A stretch of DNA of 5,079 nucleotides, from assembly GCA_018698735.1 (NCBI GenBank), contig JABIPD010000112.1, positions 1-5,079 of the forward strand. Reading direction: 5' to 3'. Every line of letters begins with the position of its first letter. Positions within the stretch are counted from its first letter, which is position 1. The stretch is from Candidatus Jacksonbacteria bacterium (GTDB taxonomy: Bacteria; Patescibacteriota; Patescibacteriia; UBA9629; GWA2-43-13). Position numbers and translations under genes: made by a program. This document shows, in pieces, positions 1-4,482 of the stretch. Below the pieces are notes generated by a model, which was not told where the DNA came from, ran no database searches, and worked only from the letters and a program-made list of their open reading frames with translations.

Positions 1-128
1 AAAGAATAAAAAGAATAAAAAGAATAAAAAGAATAAAAAGAATAAAAAGAATAAAAAGAATAAAAAGAATAAAAAGAATAAAAAGAATAAAAAGAATAAA
101 AAGAATAAAAAGAATAAAAAGAATAAAA
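1..128. repeat. 9-bp tandem repeat (VNTR), about 14 copies, continues off the left edge
   Basis: A perfect tandem array of the unit AAAGAATAA. The single G recurs every 9 bases from position 4 to 121 with no substitution, and the array ends where C129 replaces the expected A. Because the period is three codons, some frames stay open by default (Lys-Asn-Lys or Arg-Ile-Lys on the plus strand, all three frames on the minus strand). There is no sign of a real gene. The array directly abuts the first G/C-rich repeat arm, and its last unit resembles the A-rich lead-in seen before the other arms. The true copy number is unknown because the array is cut by the window edge. Confidence 0.97.
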
Positions 129-209
129 CTCCCCCCACCCCCTCTTATGCAAAGAGGGAGAGGAGATACTCCCTCTCTTGCCTCAAGGGAGGGCTGGGGA
201 GGGTTATGT
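129..209. repeat. Left palindromic end of the DUF559 cassette
   Basis: Two inverted half-repeats. The first (about 129-160) contains a perfect hairpin, CCCTCTT (140-146) and AAGAGGG (152-158) around the loop ATGCA. The second (about 168-209) is its imperfect reverse complement and ends GGGGAGGGTTATGT. The second half closely matches the copy at 3172-3214, and the first half matches the copies at 562-600 and 3302-3365. The whole could fold as one long imperfect stem. Confidence 0.85.
198..203 (+). promoter_or_regulatory. Ribosome binding site supplied by the repeat
   Basis: GGAGGG lies inside the conserved end of the left repeat and sits 6-7 nt before the ATG at 210. It decides the start of the DUF559 gene, because the longer in-frame ATG at 147 lies in a repeat hairpin loop. 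It is the only Shine-Dalgarno sequence visible upstream of any gene in the window. Confidence 0.7.
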
Positions 210-563
210 ATGTTTAATGACAGAAATAAAAAAAGACTCCGGCAAATTTTAAGAAAAGAAATGCCAAAAGGCGAGCAAATTCTTTGGCAACGATTGAGAA
301 AAAAACAGCTGGGGCATAAATTTTTTCGACAATATAGTATTGGAAAATATGTTGTCGATTTTTATTGTCCAAAATTGAAATTAGTAATCGAAATCGATGG
401 AATAACTCATGAACAGAAATCAGTAGGAGATAAATATCGTCAGAAATATTTAGAAAACATCGGAAGTTGTGTAGAAAGGTTTAATAGCAAAGAACTTTTT
501 GATGACATAGACAGTGTTTTGGAATCGATTTATTTTTGTTGTAAGCGATTAGATAAAAAATAA
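210..563 (+). CDS. DUF559 (Vsr/PD-(D/E)XK-like) endonuclease-fold protein
   Basis: A 117-aa protein, the normal size for DUF559 (PF04480), a family related to very-short-patch-repair endonucleases. The sequence shows a basic N-terminus (1-19), a helix with GEQILWQRLR (21-30), the F-R-Q-Y-IG segment (39-45), VVDFYCP (48-54), the strand VIEIDG (59-64) with H67, and a terminal RF (90-91). D50 and the E61/D63 pair are the likely acidic metal-binding positions of the fold. Activity is not proven for most members. The start at 210 is chosen over 147 because it has a well-spaced GGAGGG and because the 21 extra residues would be translated repeat. The gene is intact, stops in the first bases of the right-hand repeat and converges on ruvC. 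The likely role is nicking or cleaving DNA, perhaps to move or maintain its own repeat; that role is inference. Confidence 0.88.
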   Translation: MFNDRNKKRLRQILRKEMPKGEQILWQRLRKKQLGHKFFRQYSIGKYVVDFYCPKLKLVIEIDGITHEQKSVGDKYRQKYLENIGSCVERFNSKELFDDIDSVLESIYFCCKRLDKK

Positions 564-617
564 ACTCCCCCTAGCCCCCTCTTATGCAAAGAGGGGGAAT
601 TAAATTTGAGGGTTATG
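562..617. repeat. Right end of the DUF559 cassette; palindromic, overlaps ruvC 3' end
   Basis: It begins AAACTCCCC immediately at the DUF559 stop codon. It forms a perfect 9-bp hairpin: 575-583 (CCCCCTCTT) pairs with 589-597 (AAGAGGGGG) around ATGCA. It ends with GAGGGTTATGT (607-617), the same terminal motif as the left end. It lies between two convergent genes, so the hairpin may also slow transcription from both sides. On the minus strand a U-rich run follows only after about 16 bases, so it is not a classical terminator. The last ruvC codons lie within it. Confidence 0.85.
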
Positions 618-1079
618 TACTTGAGCTGCGTAGAGGGCAACGGCAAGTGCGTCGGCGGCATCGTCTGGTTTTGGTATTTCTTTTAATTTCAGCAATGTCT
701 GTACCATTCTTTGCATTTGTTGTTTATCGGCTTTTCCGTAGCCAGTAAGTGCTTGTTTTATTTGAAGTGGAGTCGCTTCTACTATAGGTTTTTTGGCTTG
801 ATGGGCTGCCAGAACAACAATTCCGCGGGCTTGGCTTACGTTCATTGCGGTGGTTACGTTTTTATAAAAAAAGAGCTGCTCTATTGCAACAACATCTGGG
901 TTTATTTCTTTAAGAAGTTTTTTGCAATCATTATAAATAAGCAAAAGTCGCTCTTCTATGGGTATATCTGGTGAGGTTTGGATTGTTCCGTATTCTTTTG
1001 CTTTAAAGGTAGACTTTTCTTTCTTTATCACTCCGTATCCAACAATTGCATACCCTGGATCTATTCCAAGAAACAGCAT
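600..1079 (-). CDS. ruvC: Crossover junction endodeoxyribonuclease RuvC
   Basis: Holliday-junction resolvase. As a dimer, acting with the RuvAB branch-migration motor, it makes paired symmetrical nicks in four-way junctions during recombinational repair. The protein is 159 aa, slightly shorter than the E. coli enzyme. It has the RNase H-like fold and all four catalytic acids: D7 in GIDPG, E67 in AIEQLFFYKN, and D140 and D143 in DDAADALA. F70 matches the aromatic residue next to the catalytic Glu used in junction recognition. The QARG segment (83-86) is also conserved. It starts 7 nt after the yebC stop with no Shine-Dalgarno, so translation is probably coupled to yebC. The C-terminal residues VHNPQI and the stop codon are read from the end of the neighbouring repeat, so the natural tail may have been replaced. 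Confidence 0.96.
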   Translation of the reverse strand: MLFLGIDPGYAIVGYGVIKKEKSTFKAKEYGTIQTSPDIPIEERLLLIYNDCKKLLKEINPDVVAIEQLFFYKNVTTAMNVSQARGIVVLAAHQAKKPIVEATPLQIKQALTGYGKADKQQMQRMVQTLLKLKEIPKPDDAADALAVALYAAQVHNPQI

Positions 1080-1086
1080 AGGAGTG

Positions 1087-1809
1087 TTAGTCTGGTAAAT
1101 TTGAGTAAAAATCGGTTACGTCGTCGTCGTCGTCGAGGGCCTCGAACATGTTTTCTACTTTGTCTCTTGTTGGTTGGTCTATTTCGGCTGGTTGTTGAGG
1201 TAAGTATTCTAACTGAGCATATTCAATAGTTGTTCCAGCCTCTTCGAGTGCGGTTTTAATTTTCGAAAGATCTGAAGTAGAAGAAATTACTGTAATATCT
1301 TCATCAGAAATTTTAATATCTTCTGCTCCGGCATCTATTGCTTGTAGTTCGAATTCGTCGGTATCTTTTACTCCAGATTTTTCTAACCGAATAACACCTT
1401 TTTGCTCGAACATCCAGGCAACAGAATTAGCAGCCCCTAGTGTACCGCCGTATTTGGTGAATATTTGCCTTATATTAGGTAGAGTTCGATTTTTGTTGTC
1501 TGTCGCCGCCTGGACGAGTATAGCTACACCTCCGGGCCCAAAACCTTCGTACATAGCTTTTTCTATTTGTAAGCCTTCAACGTTTCCTGTAGCTCGGTCT
1601 ATTGCGCTTTGAATATTATCTTTTGGCATGTTTGCCGATTTTGAGGCGTCTATAGCCAATTTGAGAGACAGGTTAGTGTTTGGGTCTCCGCCGCCTTGTT
1701 TAGCGGCAACAATAATAGCTTTCGAGAGCTTAGAAAAAATCTTACCGCGCTTTTGGTCGGCGGCGCCTTTTTTGTGTTTTATCGATGCCCATTTAGAGTG
1801 ACCTGACAT
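1087..1809 (-). CDS. yebC: YebC/TACO1-family translation factor
   Basis: A 240-aa full-length member of the YebC/PmpR/TACO1 family. Long annotated as a probable transcriptional regulator, the family has more recently been linked to relief of ribosome stalling at proline-rich stretches. The N-terminus GHSKWASIKHKKGAADQKRGK (residues 3-23) is the family hallmark. MPKDNIQSAIDRATG (61-75), YEGFGPGGVAI (87-97) and the NKNRT-IR segment (105-114) follow. The C-terminal motif ending VTDFYSNLPD is typical. A run of five Asp (226-230), encoded by five GAC codons (1120-1134), fills the usual acidic stretch before it. The gene is the first of the yebC-ruvC pair, an arrangement common in bacteria. No Shine-Dalgarno is visible before the ATG. 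A perfect 15-nt dyad lies 42 nt upstream. Confidence 0.97.
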   Translation of the reverse strand: MSGHSKWASIKHKKGAADQKRGKIFSKLSKAIIVAAKQGGGDPNTNLSLKLAIDASKSANMPKDNIQSAIDRATGNVEGLQIEKAMYEGFGPGGVAILVQAATDNKNRTLPNIRQIFTKYGGTLGAANSVAWMFEQKGVIRLEKSGVKDTDEFELQAIDAGAEDIKISDEDITVISSTSDLSKIKTALEEAGTTIEYAQLEYLPQQPAEIDQPTRDKVENMFEALDDDDDVTDFYSNLPD

Positions 1810-1850
1810 AGGATTTTAAGAAAATCACGATAACAATGACTAATAACAAG

Positions 1851-1865
1851 TAACCAGTCTGGTTA
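1851..1865. promoter_or_regulatory. Perfect 15-nt dyad upstream of yebC, candidate operator
   Basis: TAACCAGTCTGGTTA is a 7+1+7 perfect inverted repeat, 42 nt upstream of the yebC start in the divergent intergenic region. Its size and symmetry fit a dimeric repressor site. No convincing -35/-10 pair was recognised around it, and the regulator is unknown. Confidence 0.4.
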
Positions 1866-1942
1866 AATACGGTACAACCTTAACACAAAAACTCCACAGA
1901 AATCAATGGAAATTTGAGATAAGATATGATAGAGTTGATAGG

Positions 1943-2073
1943 AATTAACCTAATTTCTAATTGCTCTAATTGACCTAATTAATAACCAATTAGTAATGTA
2001 TCAATGTCCAAGGATTTTTCGAATTTTGTTTATTGGGAATTGATTAGAAATTAGTGTAATTAGGTTAATTAGA
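1943..2073. repeat. AT-rich imperfect inverted repeat built from CTAATT-type heptamers
   Basis: The left arm contains four NCTAATT heptamers (1949, 1956, 1965, 1974). The right arm contains the reverse complement, AATTAGN, at 2049, 2058 and 2067, plus a degenerate copy at 2042. The outermost match, AATTAACCTAATT (1943-1955) against AATTAGGTTAATT (2058-2070), is a perfect 13-nt inverted repeat. An extra AATTAGT is at 1988. The right arm ends 11 nt before the isomerase ATG. It could be an interspersed repeat, a binding-site cluster or the leader of the downstream gene. Confidence 0.7.
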
Positions 2074-2084
2074 AATTTAAATGT

Positions 2085-3152
2085 ATGTCTCTTCTCGATA
2101 ATCGTGAATCATTCAAAAAATTAGACACGGAAGATGTGTTTGGATCCATAGGAAGTATGGATAAACAAATAACACATGGTTGGGAGCAATCAGAAAGCCT
2201 AGAGCTTCCAAAACGATTCGAAAACGCAGAAAATGTGTGTGTGGTTGGAATGGGTGGCTCGGCATTAGGGTCTGATTTTATTTCAGCAGCCTTTGGAGGC
2301 AGCCTGTCTGCGCCTATTTATATTGTGAATGATTATATTATTCCAGCATGGGTAGGAAAAAACACGTTGGTAATACTTTCGAGCTATTCCGGCAACACAG
2401 AAGAGGTTGTTGCAGCAGCAGAAGAGGTTTTAGGCAAAACAGATTTGGTTGCGGTGGTAACCAGCGGCGGAAAACTAGGGGATTGGGCAGAAAAGAATAG
2501 TATTCCGGCTGTTGTTATAGATCCAAAACATAACCCAAGCGGCCAACCACGGATTGGAATAGGCTATGGGATAGTTGGGCAGATGGTGATATTGGCAAAA
2601 GCAGGGTTGTTGAGTGTTACAAAAGAAGATGTACAGTCTATGGCATTGCAGATGAAGCGTTCGCATGCAGAATATGGCGATGCTGCGGAAGAAGACAAGA
2701 ATAAAGCAAAACAATTAGCACAAAATATAAAAGAATCGTTAGTGGTGTTAATGACAGCCGAGCATACTACTGGCGCAGGACATATTTTTCAGAATCAATT
2801 GCACGAAACCAGTAAACAACTTGCGGCTAATTTTAAACTTCCAGAATTAAACCATCATTTGTTAGAGGGGATGAGCCATCCAAAGGCGGTTATAGAAAAA
2901 ATGGTGTGTGTGTTGGTTTCTTCGGAGTTATATAACAAACGGAATCAAAAAAGAATAGAGGTAACGAAAGAAGTATTAGAGAAACAAGATATTTGCACAG
3001 AAGTTTTTGTGCCAATGGGCAAGACCGCGCTAGAGCAGGCGGTAGATGTGGTAATGTTTGCAAGCTATACAACGTTTTATTTGGCGATGTTAAATAACAT
3101 AAACCCAGCAGAAATTCCGTGGGTAGATTATTTTAAAGAACAAATGAAGTAG
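2085..3152 (+). CDS. Bifunctional phosphoglucose/phosphomannose isomerase (SIS family)
   Basis: Cytoplasmic sugar-phosphate isomerase. By family it interconverts glucose-6-P or mannose-6-P with fructose-6-P, feeding glycolysis and mannose-containing glycans. The protein is 355 aa. It has an N-terminal SIS domain with GMGGSALG (55-62) and SSYSGNTEE (99-107) for phosphate binding, then GQPR (153-156). The C-terminal bact-PGI half has NQLHETSK (237-244, likely base E241), PELNHH (253-258, likely H257 for ring opening) and a C-terminal K351 in DYFKEQ. These match the catalytic Glu, His and Lys of the archaeal-type enzyme. ATG 2085 is the first possible start, because the frame is closed by TAG at 2070-2072. 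No Shine-Dalgarno is seen. It is transcribed divergently from yebC and probably ends at the shared terminator near 3400. Dual specificity is inferred from the family. Confidence 0.93.
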   Translation: MSLLDNRESFKKLDTEDVFGSIGSMDKQITHGWEQSESLELPKRFENAENVCVVGMGGSALGSDFISAAFGGSLSAPIYIVNDYIIPAWVGKNTLVILSSYSGNTEEVVAAAEEVLGKTDLVAVVTSGGKLGDWAEKNSIPAVVIDPKHNPSGQPRIGIGYGIVGQMVILAKAGLLSVTKEDVQSMALQMKRSHAEYGDAAEEDKNKAKQLAQNIKESLVVLMTAEHTTGAGHIFQNQLHETSKQLAANFKLPELNHHLLEGMSHPKAVIEKMVCVLVSSELYNKRNQKRIEVTKEVLEKQDICTEVFVPMGKTALEQAVDVVMFASYTTFYLAMLNNINPAEIPWVDYFKEQMK

Positions 3153-3171
3153 AAAGGATCTGATAGATAAT

Positions 3172-3214
3172 ATTCCCTCTCTTTGCATAAGGGAGGGCTA
3201 GGGAGGGGTTATGT
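3172..3214. repeat. ORF-less copy of the DUF559-cassette repeat arm (left, inverted)
   Basis: This is nearly the same sequence as 168-209: CCCTCTCTT, then TGCAT, AAGGGAGGG, a short CTAGGGAGGGG and the terminal GTTATGT. It forms a near-perfect hairpin. It lies 20 nt after the isomerase stop. The Shine-Dalgarno-like GGAGG is kept, but no ATG follows at the right distance. Confidence 0.85.
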
Positions 3215-3218
3215 GAGA

Positions 3219-3291
3219 TTGTAGGGACGTGGCGGTGCCGCGTCTTTGCTGTTTTATACAACGAGACGCCCCACCGGGGACGTCTCTACAA
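3219..3291. repeat. REPIN-like double-hairpin element
   Basis: The outer ends are a 12-nt inverted repeat, TTGTAGGGACGT (3219-3230) against ACGTCTCTACAA (3280-3291), 11 of 12 matching. Inside are two G/C-rich hairpins. One is at 3227-3245 (GACG, GGC, loop, GCC, CGTC). The other is at 3264-3287 (GAGACGCCCC pairing with GGGG-CGTCTC across ACC, with one bulged A). A less structured stretch (3246-3263) separates them. Two inverted palindromes within a larger inverted repeat is the architecture of REPINs and small MITEs. No associated transposase is in the window. Confidence 0.75.
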
Positions 3292-3301
3292 GAAACAAAA
3301 T

Positions 3302-3365
3302 AAAACTCCCCCAGCCTCCTTCCTTCGCTAATCACTCAGGACATGCTTCTGCAAAGAGGGGGAGT
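3302..3365. repeat. ORF-less copy of the DUF559-cassette repeat arm (right)
   Basis: It shares AAACTCCCCC and AGCC at its left and TGCAAAGAGGGGGA at its right with the cassette end at 562-600, but carries about 25 extra bases between them (about 3320-3345). Orientation relative to 3172-3214 is the same inward-facing geometry as around the DUF559 gene. It is followed closely by the terminator. There is no protein-coding gene between 3153 and 3443; the region is filled by these repeats and the terminator. Confidence 0.75.
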
Positions 3366-3385
3366 AGTTCATTTTTGTGGAAAGT

Positions 3386-3411
3386 AAAAAAGCGCTGTGA
3401 AGCGCTTTTTG
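3386..3411. terminator. Bidirectional intrinsic terminator between the isomerase and pilin 1
   Basis: A 10-bp perfect stem, AAAAAGCGCT (3387-3396) with AGCGCTTTTT (3401-3410), closed by GTGA, a GNRA-type tetraloop on the plus strand. T-runs follow the stem on both strands. It therefore fits the end of the plus-strand isomerase transcript and of the minus-strand pilin gene, whose stop is 34 nt away. Confidence 0.9.
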
Positions 3412-3443
3412 TTTTTGGAAATAATTATGACGGGAGTTTTAGC

Positions 3444-3869
3444 TTAGAGGTCGAGGTTTTCGCCTTCTATTCCAAGTGAGATGGCGACTGCATTAAAGGC
3501 AAAGTTAGATATTACTGCTGCTCCAAGAATAATGGCAAGCCCGATTACTCCAGCTATCATTCGTTTTTTTGCAGAACTAATTTTATCGGCATTTCCACCA
3601 GAGGTCATCCATTCTATTCCTGCAACAATAATAATTATTAATACAATAAGCCCTATAAACCCAAGCACTATGTTTATAACCCTCGAAATAATAAGATAAA
3701 TTTCGCCTTTTTCTCCTGTTACAATAACAACGTCATCTGGTCCGCCTGGAGCAGTAACCTTAAGAAGATCTGTTTTTGCTTGACCAACAGCATCGGTTTG
3801 AGAAAGTGCTGGAGCAGGCGTAGCTATGGTTAGTATCATGCCAAGAAGAATAAATAAGAAGTATTTCAT
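3444..3869 (-). CDS. Type IV secretion pilin-like protein, paralog 1 (diverged)
   Basis: A 141-aa small membrane protein of the VirB2/TrbC-like or Mbov_0395-type pilin group that is frequent in Patescibacteria. Residues 1-23 look like a signal peptide with cleavage near ALS-Q. A short, Cys-free polar segment (24-57) follows. Transmembrane helix 1 is at about 62-84, then the family loop EWMTSGGN (86-93) with a KK pair (101-102), then helix 2 (104-127), which contains IGLAIILGAAVISNFAF. The start at 3869 is chosen over the longest frame (3947) because the signal peptide begins there and a promoter lies just upstream. The extension would run through the preceding terminator. Such proteins may assemble into a conjugation or DNA-uptake fibre or a membrane pore. 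The exact function is unknown, and no other secretion genes are in the window. Confidence 0.85.
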   Translation of the reverse strand: MKYFLFILLGMILTIATPAPALSQTDAVGQAKTDLLKVTAPGGPDDVVIVTGEKGEIYLIISRVINIVLGFIGLIVLIIIIVAGIEWMTSGGNADKISSAKKRMIAGVIGLAIILGAAVISNFAFNAVAISLGIEGENLDL

Positions 3870-3877
3870 ATATGTAT

Positions 3878-3906
3878 AGTATACAAAGAATGAAGTTTTA
3901 GGTAAA
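3878..3906 (-). promoter_or_regulatory. Sigma-70-type promoter for pilin 1, near-leaderless
   Basis: On the minus strand, TTTACC (3901-3906) and TATACT (3878-3883) are separated by exactly 17 nt. The -10 box ends 8 nt before the ATG, so transcription would start within about 1-3 nt of the start codon. This explains the absence of a ribosome binding site. The -35 box sits in the tail of the upstream terminator. Confidence 0.55.
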
Positions 3907-3935
3907 CAAAAAGAGCAGTAATTAACTGCTCTTTT
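3904..3935 (-). terminator. Intrinsic terminator after pilin 2
   Basis: An 11-bp perfect stem, AAAAGAGCAGT (3909-3919, plus strand) with ACTGCTCTTTT (3925-3935), around a 5-nt loop. On the minus strand it is followed by TTTTTGTTT. It lies 12 nt after the stop codon of the gene at 3948-4448 and separates it from pilin 1. Confidence 0.88.
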
Positions 3936-3947
3936 GTGAAGTAACAA

Positions 3948-4448
3948 TTAAAGAGCCCCAGTTGCTGTTGGGTCACCAAGTGATTTTCCAATAGCTCTGA
4001 ATGCGAAAGTAGAGATTACAGCTGCACCAAGAATAATTGCTAAACCGATAATAGCAGAAACCATCAGTTTTTTTGCACCAGCAGTTTTTTCTTCGTTGCC
4101 GCCAGAAGTCATCCATTGGAAACCACCAATAATAAACAGTATTAATGCAATTAAACCCAGGAATCCAAGTACGATGTTTATGATTCTAGTGATAACTGCC
4201 GTTCCTGAGGTTGTCGAATTTGTTGTGTATTGTGCGTTAACAGGAGCACATCCATTATCAGCGATTGCGCCGGTAGTAGGATCAAAGTCTACAGGTTGTG
4301 TTCCTGGTGGACATGTTCCTCCGACAGGATCCTGTGATCCTGTTAATGCGCCTGCTGCTTGAGGCACAGGTAGGGCCAGCAGAATAAGGAGCGCACTAAA
4401 TGTTATGATTAAAAATTTTGTAAGGGGGTTGTGCAATGAAATAGTCAT
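3948..4448 (-). CDS. Type IV secretion pilin-like protein, paralog 2
   Basis: A 166-aa secreted or membrane protein of the same pilin-like group. Residues 1-34 form a signal peptide with a long hydrophobic core and an AGA site (32-34). The exposed segment (35-84) holds two cysteines, C46 and C67, in a C-PPG-QP...GAI...GC pattern that could form a disulfide, then a Thr/Ser/Asn-rich stretch. Helix 1 spans about 86-110, the loop is QWMTSGGNEEK (111-121) with KK (126-127), and helix 2 spans about 128-150. The tail is TATGAL. The start at 4448 is preferred to 4526 because the signal peptide begins there and the longer frame overlaps the upstream gene. It lies 34 nt after paralog 3 with no terminator between, so co-transcription is likely. 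No Shine-Dalgarno is seen. Confidence 0.86.
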   Translation of the reverse strand: MTISLHNPLTKFLIITFSALLILLALPVPQAAGALTGSQDPVGGTCPPGTQPVDFDPTTGAIADNGCAPVNAQYTTNSTTSGTAVITRIINIVLGFLGLIALILFIIGGFQWMTSGGNEEKTAGAKKLMVSAIIGLAIILGAAVISTFAFRAIGKSLGDPTATGAL

Positions 4449-4482
4449 AGTTATAAGTTTTATTATTTGTAAAAAGCTACAA

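Larger units (their letters stand above)
129..617 (+). mobile_element. Repeat-bounded DUF559 cassette (putative mobile element)
   Basis: A compact unit: palindromic left end (129-209), one DUF559 ORF (210-563) and a right end (562-617) that repeats the same motifs. Left and right ends share AAACTCCCC, then CTCTTATGCAAAGAG, and finally GAGGGTTATGT. The ORF fits between the repeats with no spare bases: its ATG is directly after the left end and its TAA overlaps the first bases of the right end. Two further copies of the arms, without the ORF, lie at 3172-3365. Mobility is inferred from the repeats and the nuclease fold. No transposase and no clear target-site duplication are seen. Confidence 0.5.

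Noticed and set aside
1..128. CRISPR array at the left edge
   Set aside because: The unit is 9 bp with no spacers. It is a simple tandem repeat.
147..209. Longer N-terminus for the DUF559 protein starting at ATG 147
   Set aside because: This ATG is in the loop of the repeat hairpin and the 21 added residues would be translated repeat. ATG 210 has a well-spaced GGAGGG and gives the usual family length.
1120..1134. GAC trinucleotide run (five Asp) in yebC
   Set aside because: It falls in the acidic stretch that is normal before the YebC C-terminal motif, so it is most simply a short codon run, not a separate element.
711..1229. Plus-strand open frames at 711-974 and 978-1229
   Set aside because: They are antisense to ruvC and yebC, have no start signals and resemble no protein family. 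They are shadows of the real genes.
3246..3479. Open frame at 3246-3479 on the plus strand
   Set aside because: It runs through the REPIN-like element, the repeat arm and the terminator. It is translated repeat DNA.
4324..4335. Perfect palindrome ACAGGATCCTGT with an adjacent duplicated ACAGGATC
   Set aside because: It lies inside the coding sequence of pilin 2, encodes part of TGSQDP, and has no partner site elsewhere. It is probably chance or a small slippage duplication.
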